This document shows positions 28,462 to 39,672 of a stretch of 64,000 nucleotides of DNA, one piece after another (position 1 is the stretch's first letter; each line of letters opens with the position of its first letter). The notes below the pieces were generated by a model. That model did no database searches and was not told the DNA's origin. It saw only the letters and a list, made by a program, of their open reading frames with translations. A program made the translations under genes and the position numbers. The DNA is from Plantago major (taxonomy: Eukaryota > Streptophyta > Magnoliopsida > Lamiales > Plantaginaceae), in assembly GCA_026545765.1 (NCBI GenBank), contig CM048843.1, positions 86,987,050-87,051,049 on the forward strand. The letters are read 5' to 3'.

Positions 28462-31146
28462 ATGGCGCGATACGATAGAGCAATCACCGTCTTCTCACCG
28501 GACGGTCACCTTTTCCAGGTGGAGTACGCTCTCGAAGCTGTCCGCAAGGGAAACGCCGCCGTAGGTGTTCGCGGAACTGACACCATCGTCCTTGCTGTGG
28601 AGAAGAAGTCCGCTCCTAAGCTTCAGGATTCGAGGTTTGGTTCTGATCTCACTCTTTTTTGTTCAGATCGCTGTGTGGAATTTGTTTGATTTGATGAGTT
28701 TGAGTGAAATTAGGTTTTGAGGTGTGGATTTTAGATTCTGATTAGGCTTAGCTGAATGTTTGTGGTTTTGGTTAGAGGCGTTTGTTTGTAGTGGAGTGGT
28801 GGATTGAACTTTTGTTAAACCCTAGCGTGAGGTTTATGCTGAGTTGTGTATTATGTGTGTTCTGAAACGAATCGATTTTTCTGCGGTTTCGGGAGTATGT
28901 TACGTAGGTGAGAAATTAGAATGAAGGTTTGGAATTCGGAAACTCGTAAGTTAATGGCGAAGAGGTTAAAATGTTGCTATGCACAAATTGATGGAAAAGG
29001 GGAGGTGTTTCAAAGTTACTACATCACTAATTTATCTTAATCTCCGTAACTCTTAGCACGGAATCAATTCTTAAATGAACTTGTAGTGACTAGTGAAGCC
29101 TTATTTGGCTCTTTCGTCTGTTTCTCTTACATGTATCTAATTCAAGTAGAACATTGATGTGAAAGGGAAAAATTGTGTGTGTTTACTTTGGATGCTGAAT
29201 AACTCCCTGTAAATTTCTTAGACTACTGGTAAGCACACTTACATTTTGGTGGCCACGGTTGTCAGTTGCTTTCGTCTTAGTATCTAGGGCAACTCTCAGT
29301 ATTATATTTCTGAGGCACAAGAGTCGTTTGTTTAACTCTATATCTGATGTTCATTAGTGCTTCACCATTTGAGAATTACTCCTAGTAATTAAGCGAAGGA
29401 AACTTTCTCTCCCATTTATTATTCATAGATGGTTTCATTAGCTTACTTTTGCTTTCCTTTCGTATCTAATTTTGTTGGTCTCCAATTACAAGTGCAACAC
29501 TTAAGGTGGGCTGGCAGTTGAAAGAATGATTACTTCTTTCCGTATATAACTTATTGTATCTTCCAGATCAGTGAGGAAGATTGTAAACTTGGATGATCAC
29601 ATTGCTTTGGCATGTGCCGGACTGAAAGCAGATGCACGTGTCTTGATAAACAGAGCACGCATTGAGTGCCAGAGCCATAAGCTTACTATTGAGGATCCGG
29701 TTACGGTTGAATACATAACACGCTATATTGCTGGACTCCAGCAGAAGTATACACAAAGTGGTGGTGTGCGACCATTTGGCCTTTCCACCTTGATTATTGG
29801 ATTTGATCCACACACAGGTATCCCATCACTCTATCAGACGGATCCATCAGGGACATTTTCTGCATGGAAAGCTAATGCCACTGGGAGAAACTCAAATTCT
29901 ATAAGGGAGTTCCTAGAGAAGAATTACACAGAAACATCTGGCCAAGAAACTTTGAAGTTGGCCATTCGTGCACTACTCGAGGTAACTGAATTTTGTCTGT
30001 TTTACCAAGAACTGTATTTATTACAAGTACTAATACATTCCAGTGAATTTTTTTTTGCTTCCCTGTGGGTATGCAGCATCTTTTTTCCCGAGATAATTCC
30101 TTTGACTTTACTAGATTTCTTTGTCTGAGAATTGATCAAACTACACACTGCCAGGGATTTTTTTGGCCTGTTGCGAAAATAGCTGCCTGCATCCCAGTTA
30201 ACAGTGTAGTTGTGTATACTCCAGTAGGATGCATCTTTTGGTTCATATCAGTAACTACTAGCTAGTATCAAGTTTTCTCATCAGAGGAATTATGAAAATT
30301 TATGGTTTTCTCAGCATGTTAAAGATGCTTGTTTGCACTCTTTAAAGCAGCATTTTCCTTGATCGCATTCTATGGTTTTTTTTAAAAAAAATTATTATAA
30401 TCCAGGACGTTGCATCTGCTAGTCTACCAGTTACTTTCATCAAATGTTATGTGTTACTGATATCTGAAAAAACTAGCCATGTGCATAATGTCTAGAGTCT
30501 AGACTCTATCTACCAGTCTCACAACTAGGAAGAGCACAGCAGAAAACTGGTTCGGTTAGGTTCAGAAATGGTTTTGTGATCTAAAATGATTCTGGTTTGG
30601 ATTCATAATTGTTCCATTTGGTACCATTTGGAACCAAAAGTAAAAAAACTTGGAACCACACAAAAATATCCCACATAAAATGCTTAAGACGGAACCCTGT
30701 GGTTACCTTTAATTTGAAAACAGCTTGGGTTGCAAATATCTTTATTGCCTATGCCTGGAGGATAATTATAATTAGATACTTAGATGCTCATACTTTTTCA
30801 AGTATATATTTTGTGGTCCATCATGTGCTCTAAAAGTTCATATTTTTTTGTCTACTCTAGGAAAGCCCAGATTTAGTATCTTACTTGCAGCTTGATCTCC
30901 TGGGACATGGTCCTTGTGTACTTGTTTTTGTTTATACATGTTTATGTTTCTCTGATCTGTAATAAATTTGCATCCAACAAGGTTGTGGAGAGCGGAGGAA
31001 AGAACATCGAAGTGGCTGTTATGACCAAAGAACATGGACTGCGTCAACTTGAAGAAGCTGAAATTGATGCTATTGTAGCTGAAATCGAAGCTGAGAAAGC
31101 TGCTGCAGAGGCTGCCAAGAAAGCTCCTTCAACTAGGGAAACTTAA
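28462..31146 (+). CDS. PAD1: 20S proteasome subunit alpha type-7 (PAD1-like)
   Basis: Three exons: 28462-28634, 29567-29981 and 30982-31146. All junctions are GT-AG and the phases match, giving 250 residues, the family length. The N-terminus [20 protein letters not shown] contains the proteasome alpha signature that gates the 20S barrel, continued by [20 protein letters not shown]. The core has [18 protein letters not shown] and [15 protein letters not shown]. The C-terminus is the charged [17 protein letters not shown] tail of plant alpha-7. The protein forms part of the outer alpha ring in cytosol and nucleus and has no catalytic threonine. ATG 28462 is chosen because it starts the alpha signature; the open frame upstream of it is the leader. 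Intron 2 (29982-30981) includes a GGTTC/GGAACC-rich stretch near 30540-30660. The gene looks intact and functional. Confidence 0.96.
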
Positions 31147-33026
31147 GTAGTCCATCTGTCTTTGATTCAATGCTTGAATGCTTTTATCTTTATGTCAGAT
31201 TCCGTATTGTTATCACTGGTATTCATCATGTTATGATCGACTGAGGAAGTAAGATTTCACATTGTTCCCTGTTGTGAAACTATTTACAGAAATTGCTTTA
31301 ACCTTCGTGTTGGACATTTTTCGCAATTTGTTACTTCTACTTGGTCTCTCATTTTTAACATAGATTGGGCCAGGTATTTTTATGTTTTGTCTTTTGAGTG
31401 CCTTGGGCTTGGGCTAGTGAGTGTTTTGGGTCGGCTTGTTTGATAGGTTTTTGGGCCCAGGCAGCAACTAGCGGAGTGTTGCAGGATGGCCCTGTGGATT
31501 ATTTGGAAAAATATGACTACTTAGATTTCCAAGTACATTATGTACAAGAGTTCGTTCAATCTTGCTTAATTTTGGTGTTTTCGATGAGATACAGCTAGCT
31601 ACCTGGACGATCATGGGATGCCGAGCACCAGCAGTGATCCATATCTTAGTAGTCGGTACAGTTTCTACAGTTGTTTCATTTTTCATGTTCTCTAAAGTCT
31701 AAACAATTGTTGCTTCGACTTTGTTTCGTTGGTCATTGAAAATGACATACTGTGTTCGTTTACTTCACTGAATCTGTACAGTTTTGACTTTCAATCAACT
31801 TGAAAAAAATGGTCCTATAATCTATCAATGTGTTACATATGCATGAATGATATATTCCTGCACGCGCCTACCAGAGCATAATCTGACTTTTGAAGGTTAA
31901 TCTTGGTCTCCAAAACAACACAACGTCAATGATACGATGTCAACTGTCAAATGTCCTAACTCTGAACATAGGACTGGACCTTGACAGGTCGTGTACCAGC
32001 AGACTTCCCTTAGAACATGCCATGAGGTCATCTAGATGCATTCTCCGAATTTGCGTGAGTTTGCGCACGAGACCGTCGAGTTTGATCAAGGTTCAAGGGA
32101 ACTTATTCGAGGTCCAAGCCTACCCTTTCTCGTGAGTAATGTCTTTTCCTCTCTCGAGTTAAGCCCTTCTAGCGACCTTGTACGTCATCGTAGCAGACTT
32201 GTTGACAACATCACGGAATGTTAGAAATCGTGTCCTCTTGAACACATTCTACATATAAATTTACGAGGCGATGATTATCGTATACAACTACCTGATTCGT
32301 AAGCTTCGAGACTATTAATTTACAACCAATTTGTCAGTATACGCGGGTAGAGTGATCTGACCTTCCCTCTGTTTATTTGCAAACAACCATAAGGATGCTT
32401 AGACAAAAATTAGCATAAATCATGCTAAATAGTGGATTAAGTAAGATTTGGATTTGGACCCACATTAGAGAAATGCACATGTTGTATTTCTGGTAGTTTA
32501 GGAATCTAATCACTAACAAAATCATTTATGGATGAAGAAGATTAAAACAATTACAGATTGATGGAGATGGATGGGATTAGTTAATTTAAGTTTGAGAAGA
32601 CTGATGGTGAATGATTAGCAAATATTATTTTCCCTTCCCTTGTCTAAGGAGCAAGGGAAAGAAAAAGTTACAGAAGCTTCTATTAATGTTTCTACCTAAC
32701 ACAATTGGAAAATAAAGTAGGAAAGCTATAGTGCTGAAAAAGCGAACCCCTTTTCAATTAGCAAAGGGCCATTGTTCTTGGTCTTATTTTGACCTTTTGG
32801 TTGGAAGTTTGCATGCTTTAAGCCTTTAAGAATCAAGATTACCTCTTGTTTATGGCAACAATGTGGATGGTTGACGCCTATCTATTCCGTAAAACTAGTT
32901 TATAGTAGATAAATCTAATAACCTATTCACTAAATTGATAGTTGATAAACTTAGTTAAATAACAAGTTAAATTAAGAGTTACTCATAGTCATGAGCTTCA
33001 TACAATTTCCATTTTAACTGCTCCAT
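31147..33026. other. PAD1 3' UTR and gene-free DNA
   Basis: The 3' UTR probably ends within about 300 bp of 31146. No exon, tRNA or complete mobile element is recognised in the remainder. Confidence 0.45.
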
Positions 33027-33225
33027 GTAACTTCATACATTACCAAAAGGAAAATTACCACATCCAACAAATAATAAACAATCTCAACTTTACACTTAAA
33101 TTACACCTTTTGCCAGTAAAAGTACACTTTTTTCCACCCTTTCTATATTCTATCATTACTTTAACTTTTCGCATAAAACTGCGCGCTAACCCTAATGTAT
33201 GAAGTTCTCCGGGACGGAGGGAGTA
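33027..33225. mobile_element. Stowaway-like MITE, copy 1
   Basis: It shares about 170 bp with 39500-39672 (AACAAATAATAAACAATCTC, TTTTCGCATAAAACTGCGCG, CTAACCCTAATGTATGAAGT). ACTTCATACATTA (33030-33042) and TAATGTATGAAGT (33193-33205) are a perfect inverted pair. The right end CCGGGACGGAGGGAGTA is the typical Stowaway terminus beside a TA target; the left terminus is degraded. Confidence 0.6.
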
Positions 33226-35920
33226 GCTAATAAACTAGTTGATGAACGTTCTAATTAATCGCAATTATACATCGCGGATGGTATGATAGGTGAGATCGCG
33301 CTGATTCTATTTCATGTTGAACAGCATAATAAGCACCGAGCCGAGTCCATGACCAAATAATCGTACCACACTTGTGTGACAATGATGTAATTAAATCTCA
33401 ATCTTGCCTAAGATTACATTCAAGGATTAGGTAGAGCAAGTCATTTTCTCCATTATTTTCACCTTTAGAAAAGGAAGAAAAAAAATCACAAATTCTTGAA
33501 AGAAACATGTATTAGTGAGAGATCAGAAAGACGGATTGATGTTCTTAAGTATATGTGTAATGTTTTAAACAATATCGGTAATGTTTTATAAGTGAACATT
33601 TTATATTATTTTTTATGTAATGTATACCACCGATGTCCTTAGTAAGAACATGTAATGGTTTTGTTTATAACTTTAATGTTTATCCGTCTTTTTTAGTCTT
33701 TCTATAATACCGTATCTCCGTAGATTTACTAAAAAAAATCCACCAATATTTTAGAAAAGAAAAAAAAGTCTACTCTGAGATTATCTGATGACGCTATAGG
33801 ATAATTGTAGCTTGAGTTACAACAGGTAATTTATTACACGTAATAAAATAAGCAAATAAATAATCTGGCTGCAATTTAAATTCAACTGTTATGAAGCCTT
33901 CAGAAACAAGAATACTTCTGGAACTTTATAAAGACCAAATCTGAATCATCATTAAACAATTAGTAGCTTAACTTCGATGGACCAATGATCTTACTAACTT
34001 CAAAAACAAAATTTTGAAAATTTAGTATGTTTTAGTTTACTTCTAATAAATCTGGCCCACAAGAAACCGAGATCCCAGCACATTGGGTTGACGCGGTTAT
34101 CAATGAGTGTACGTCTCATCGGAATGATATTGTCAGTCTTGACTTTAAGTCCTTCTCATACATTCGGTTTTGAAATAATAAAAAATGTTGTTAACCGATA
34201 CATCACTAGTATTGACATTGTAATTTGCTGCAGCATGGCAAGTTGCAGTAAGACGATAGGTAGTGTTGGTGCAACAAGTTGCTAGCTAGTAATTAGTTGA
34301 AAGTACTCTTTCCGGTAAAAAGTCGACCCTTCGATCGATCTCAACGCCATAAATGCAAAAGTTGAGATTTGGTTTTGCAAGTTGATTTGCCTGATAGAGA
34401 TAGATACATAGTCATAGATGCATCACTTTAATTTGTGTCACGCCTCATGTTTGTTATCTCTTACTTATGGAGTAGAAGAATAAAAAGTTAAAAGTCAAAT
34501 GCTAAGATCAATTTGGAGAAGCTAAACCAAAAGCTCATGTATAGTCTAGAGACAACTATCAAATATTTTATTTATTTAAACTTATAGTTTCTCTGTCTCA
34601 TAAAATTTTATATACTATTAAAATTGACGTGCAGTTTCTAGTCAAAATTTAAACTAAATTAGAAAACATAAAAATTCAGCAGATATGTAATTTTAGTTGT
34701 ACAAATAGAAGATATATAAAATTCTCCGTAACAGAGGGTGAAAATACTAAAACCACTGATCCTCTGGTTCCATTGATTCAAGAACGTTGACCACAATTCA
34801 ATTCAACTCTCCCAATTTCGGTTCTGTTTGGTCCGGTCCGGTCTAAGACTGACTAGATTGGTGGTTCACGCCTAAAACAGCGTCATGTTGGTAGAAAGAT
34901 GGTACGAGTATAACCAAAGAAGTTGGATTGTGACTAATTTCTTCACGCATTTTATACCGTCTATAAAAAGTAGCAAATTCTTGGTTGATTATTACTTCCC
35001 CCAACTCAAAACAAGCTCCCCATTTACTATTATTATCATCAAATAATGCTCCATTACTTTTACGTTTAAGTAATAGTAGTTGGCTGGACAAATTGATTTT
35101 TAAAGATGGAAGGTATTATTATGATACTAACTTGAATATAGTTGAACTAAAAATGTAAAAAATCGAAAGGAAAAGTTTTGTACATGATATTAAAAATAGA
35201 AAAATGGAAAGTTTGTTATCGGACTGTGAAAGTATATTATTAATGGAGGAAGATATAGGTAGGTCTCTTTTCTTCTCATCCCTTCACATCTTATCCATTG
35301 TTGTCTCATTCATTCATTTCTTCTTTATCTAATCTGAGAAAAGACAAATAAGCCAAAAAGAAAAGGTCTCATCCAAATTTAGGAAAAGGAATCAACATAA
35401 ATATGGTTGGTCTGGTTATTAGTGATGATCATAATTCATAGGTCTTCAAATTCTCATCTCACATGATTCATTCTTATATAACATCAACTTGATCAATTAA
35501 GATAAGGAAAGAAAGCCACTTTTACCAACCGTTCTTATCACATTAGTACAGGGTTTTCGATCCATTTGTGGACTATAACTATCTACAGGTGGTTAAAAAT
35601 ATCTTAGAGTTCGATCGCAATTAATAAAATGCCGCATCATTAAAAAGGGTATCCGAATATAGTTAAGTGTAGGAGTGTCATTGGGTACATAAGTAGACCC
35701 GGATTGTCAGATAACATATCGCCTTTTGGGTGATTCGAAAAATGAAGTTATAATGGTTCGGCTCATGGCGGGTTAATAATGTTACCCATTTTGTCAAGCT
35801 AAACCAAGTATATGCATGCTAATTCCACATAATACAAGGATAAACATCTATGATCTATTTATGCTCTAATGTATAGAGTATTTGAGTTTAGCATGCTCGG
35901 GATATTTTTGGTTTTACAAA
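33226..35920. other. Gene-free AT-rich DNA
   Basis: Short frames only, none with recognisable domains. GTCCGGTCCGGTCTAAG near 34831 and ATTCTCCGTAACAGAGGG near 34720 look like mobile element termini, but no full element can be drawn. Confidence 0.4.
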
Positions 35921-36101
35921 CTGAAATCAACAACCACAAGTACAAAGGACTTAAATCAGATAGTACTATCTTTACTGCACCAACTCTCCCTCTGAAATGA
36001 TCACACCAATTCTGTCAACTGTGAAATAATCCATTTTTAATAATAAGATTAATTTGATGCATATAAAAATTGATGAAAATGGGACAATCGAAAGAATAAA
36101 T

Positions 36102-36220
36102 CGGGTGGTTTCAAGTGGTAAGGGATTTGAGTTCAGATAAATAATGTTTCAAGTTCGATAATTGTAGATATAATAGACACCACTGTGAGAGCCAACTCTA
36201 AAAATGGGCCTGAACACTCC
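36102..36220 (+). repeat. SINE-like, tRNA-derived repeat, copy 1
   Basis: GGTGGTTTCAAGTGGTAAGG resembles a pol III box A and GTTTCAAGTTCGATAAT, about 30 nt later, a degenerate box B. CACTGTGAGAGCC follows, as in several plant SINE families. A second copy lies at 37098-37200. No A-tail or target duplication is clear. Confidence 0.4.
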
Positions 36221-36335
36221 ACCAGATAGTTGCAGGAAGTGATATCGGATTTCGATGGACAAAAAGAAAAGAGAAATGGGGTATTATTCTCCTGTGGGAG
36301 GTAGAAATCAACAACCACAGGTACAAGAGGCTTAA

Positions 36336-37039
36336 GGCTGTCTCCAGCAGTGTTGCAACATGGAGTTCTGATTCTTTGACCTCGATGGGACTTCACTTTT
36401 GGAATGAGTCCAATATTTGGGTTTTTTATTTTTTATTTTTGTTTTTCATTTCTTTTCTTGTTTTCTTTCTTTTCTTTCATGTTTCTTGTTTCCTTTCCTC
36501 TTTTCTTGTTTTCTTTCATCTTTTCTACTTTTATCTTTTTTATTGTTTTTCATTTTTCTTGAATATTTCCATATGATAATAATTATATGTAGCACTAGAA
36601 ATATACTTATACATTACTTCTCAAATTTAAAATACATATTATTTGAATTTAAAATTACACTTGTAGAATGTAGTATTTTAATTGTTGTAATTTTCATTTT
36701 CAATTATTGTAATTTTCAATTTCAAGTATTGTAATTTTCAATTTTAAGTATTATAATTTTTTTAAGTAATGTAATTTTTATTTTCAAGTAATGTATTTTA
36801 AAAAAATTAATGTGATTTTGTTATAATTAATTAACTATATTTAAAATAAAGCCAAGAATAAAGTTTAAAAGGAAGTGAGAAAAGAAAATGAAATGACTAA
36901 TTATGTTTGAAAGAAATGTTAAAAGAAAATAGATTTTGGGTAGAGAATTGTGGAGAGTTGCAAAGTGAGTTGCAGTGAGTGGAATGCTGACGTGGCAGAA
37001 AGAGTGGGTTGCAGAGAGTTGCAAACTGCTGGAGATGGT
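36336..37039. mobile_element. PIF/Harbinger-like MITE, complete copy
   Basis: 704 bp flanked by TAA on both sides (36333-36335 and 37040-37042). The left end GGCTGTCTCCAGCAGTGTTG and the reverse complement of the right end, GACCATCTCCAGCAGTTTGC, pair over about 23 bases. The interior is the same pyrimidine-rich sequence as 2993-3500. A 3-bp TAA/TTA target and this terminal sequence fit PIF/Harbinger (Tourist-like) MITEs. It carries no transposase. It sits in the second unit of a local tandem duplication. Confidence 0.85.
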
Positions 37040-37097
37040 CTAAATCACATTACTACCTTTACTGCACCAATCACAAGAAAGAAATCAAGTACCAATG

Positions 37098-37200
37098 TTG
37101 TTTCAGGTGGTAAGAGGGATTTGCATTTATTCAAATAATGTCTCAAGTTTGAGAATTTTAGAAGTAAAGATATGCTGGGAGAGCCACCCTCAAAAGGGTT
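37098..37200 (+). repeat. SINE-like, tRNA-derived repeat, copy 2
   Basis: TTGTTTCAGGTGGTAAGAGG and GTCTCAAGTTTGAGAAT parallel the box A and box B of the copy at 36102. GGGAGAGCCACCCTC follows, like the matching segment of copy 1. Surrounding sequence is also shared, so the pair may be one local duplication of about 390 bp later split by the MITE. Confidence 0.4.
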
Positions 37201-37517
37201 CAATGCACATTACCGTATTAATCACACGTATCGGTATCGGAACTGTGGTAATAAAATGAAAGAAATAAGAAATTAGAGTATTATTCTTCAGTGGGAGGAG
37301 GTAGTACTATTTTGTACTATACTGTTGTGCCATAATGAAAGTTACTTCAACTGGAACAACTTGTACAATCATCTCCACATAAATTTTCAGAAACATAATA
37401 ATGATCTAAATTCTCTTCATATTAATTTTCCTACCATAATGAATTAATTTCTACATATTACACATTAGGCCATAAACAACTAACAATTCTCAATAAGCCC
37501 ATAATATTATCAAACAT

Positions 37518-38899
37518 TCATTTCATCTCCAAGCTTCTATAGTCCAAAACACCACTCTTCAACCCCAGAAAATCATACCCAGCACCACTGCTTTCAGTCT
37601 CACCACAGCTGCAATCTTTGCTGTTATGTATCCCGATACTACACACGAAGCACACCGTACGACCACCACCACCGTTGCCTCTCCCACCCGTCCTGAACGC
37701 CTCCTGGTTCTGATATGGCGGACTGATTCTGAGCTCCAGGTTCAAATCGGGACACCGTTCTCGAACCGAGCTGCTTTCTTCCTTGATCCGCATTCGTTCC
37801 TGAACCGGGCTGTTTTCTTCCTTGATCAGCATTCGTTCTCGAACCGGGCTGCTTTCTTCCTTGATCAGCATCTCAACTGGATGGTCATGATATTGATCAT
37901 CTTCTTTTGAGCTGGAGTTGTTGGAGAATGATATGGTCTTGGTAATGATTTGATCTTGGTTTGTAGTATCAGATGCAATAGCAGCAGGGTTGTCATTGAT
38001 TGGCCTATGAGTAGTGGGATCAATTCCCCTTCTCAAGAGTTTCCTTCTTATGTGAGTGTTCCAGTAATTCTTGATCTCATTGTCAGTTCTTCCCTTTAAC
38101 CTTCCAGCTATCAGTGACCACCTATAAAAGTAAAAAAAAACAAGAAAACCCCTTTAGTCTTGATGCTTTCATTTTGACTAAAAGAGCAACAACTTTTCAA
38201 GTAGGTGTATAACAAGAAAACACCAACAAATCCCATTACTCCAACTAACAACAAATTTTTAGAAAATTCAATTCCCACAATTCCAAATTTTTAACTGAGC
38301 TTGAAATAGAGCAAAAAGTGTGACAAATTAACCAATTCAACACCCTTCTTCACATTTCCAGTGAAATCATACAAATCAACAAACTTTATAATCAAATATC
38401 ATATCTTAAAATTAGTAATCTTACACTGCCCACCAAACACAATTACCAAATACTGGATTTTTAACAACCTAAAAGAACATAAGAGGAAGCAAAGATTGGA
38501 TTTTTATCAAATTCAAGATGTGATTTTTACCAATTCAAGAACAGGGTATCTTTCAGCTCAAAAAATGACTTACACTTATTGCCAAGATTGGATTTTTATC
38601 AATTCAAGAAACAGAGAAGATCAAGAAATGACTTACTTATTGCCAAGATGGCTATGGAGTTTGATGATGAGCTCATCTTCTTCCTCAGTAAAATTGCCAC
38701 GTTTGAGGTCTGGCCGGAGATAATTAATCCACCGGAGGCGGCAGCTCTTGCCGCAGCGGAGGAGACCGGCGGCTTTGGGCAGTGACCGCCAGCAACCCTC
38801 TCCATGAGAGCGGATATAGGCGATAAGGCGATCGTCTTCTTCCTTAGTCCAAGCTCCTTTGTTTGTGTGAGCTTTCTCACAGCAAGGAGATCTTCCCAT
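37518..38899 (-). CDS. MYB308: R2R3-MYB transcriptional repressor, MYB4/MYB308-like (subgroup 4)
   Basis: Two exons on the minus strand, 38899-38637 and 38121-37518, with a GT-AG intron after the Asn of LHSHLGN-K, the usual subgroup 4 position. The product is 288 residues. R2 and R3 repeats (residues ~9-116) carry the regularly spaced tryptophans ([49 protein letters not shown]). The C-terminal half has the EAR repression motif LNLEL (214-218), the [16 protein letters not shown] zinc-finger-like motif (245-260) and the terminal [18 protein letters not shown]. Family members sit in the nucleus and repress phenylpropanoid genes such as C4H and 4CL, affecting lignin and hydroxycinnamate esters. 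Oddity: a 13-residue unit ([13 protein letters not shown]) occurs three times at residues 172-210, just before the EAR motif. Exact orthology to MYB4, MYB308 or MYB32 cannot be decided here. Confidence 0.95.
37756..37872 (-). repeat. Three 39-bp tandem units in the MYB coding exon
   Basis: Units start at 37756, 37795 and 37834 and keep the reading frame. They encode [26 protein letters not shown] and [13 protein letters not shown] (in genomic order; reversed in the protein) and differ by only a few bases each. Confidence 0.95.
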
Positions 38900-39009
38900 T
38901 TTTTGGTAAATAATTATAACAAGAAGAAGAAGAAGAAAGAAGAGAAATAGTTTGTTAGTTTGTTTGGATAATTGAGGGCAAAGTGAAGGAAACTTAGCAA
39001 GGAGCAGTA

Positions 39010-39018
39010 CATATATAT
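39010..39018 (-). promoter_or_regulatory. TATA box of the MYB gene
   Basis: ATATATAT about 110 bases before the MYB ATG on the minus strand, giving a leader of about 80 nt rich in TTC/CTT. GAT triplet microsatellites lie further upstream (39030-39048 and 39122-39138). Confidence 0.5.
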
Positions 39019-39445
39019 GTGTTGGGTGAAATGATGATGATGATGATAATAATGGAAATGATTACTTTATTGGTTTAGTTTAGTGATTCTTTTGCTCTTT
39101 TTGTGGTTTCTTGATTTGGGATAATGATGATGATGATGAGAGGGGAGGAGGGTTAAGTTTGGAAGTTGGGTGATTATTGAGTGGTGGTAGTACCAATTTG
39201 AAGGAATTGATGTGGGGTTAAGTTTATATAAGCTTTTGACTTGTATTGTGTAGTGTATAGATTAGGGAGGGTTTGGGTGGGGTAGAGTAGGGTAGGGGGT
39301 GGAATTTGCTTCTAGATGTGAGTTGGTGAGATAGGTTTGATGGATGGATGGAGGGTGTGATATTGATGTGCACATACATTATACATATATACATCCATTC
39401 ATGTATGGAAGAGTACTTCATGGTTTTTTTTTTAATGGCAAAATA

Positions 39446-39672
39446 TTACTCCCTATGTTAGCGAGCTTACATCGTTTTGTCGTTTTAAGCGTCATGTAAG
39501 CTTCATACATTCCAAAAAAGTTCTGCACACCCAACAAATAATAAACAATCTCAAATTTACACTCAAATTACACATTTTGCCACTAAAAGTACACTTTTTC
39601 CCACATTTTCTATATTATATCATTATTTTAACTTTTCGCATAAAACTGCGCGCTAACCCTAATGTATGAAGT
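39446..39672. mobile_element. Stowaway-like MITE, copy 2, upstream of the MYB gene
   Basis: Begins TTACTCCCTATGTTAGCGAG and shares the 170-bp core with 33027-33225 (CAACAAATAATAAACAATCT, TTTTCGCATAAAACTGCGCG). It contains CTTCATACATT near 39500 and AATGTATGAAG at 39660-39670 as an inverted pair. It lies about 550 bp upstream of the MYB start codon. Confidence 0.55.
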
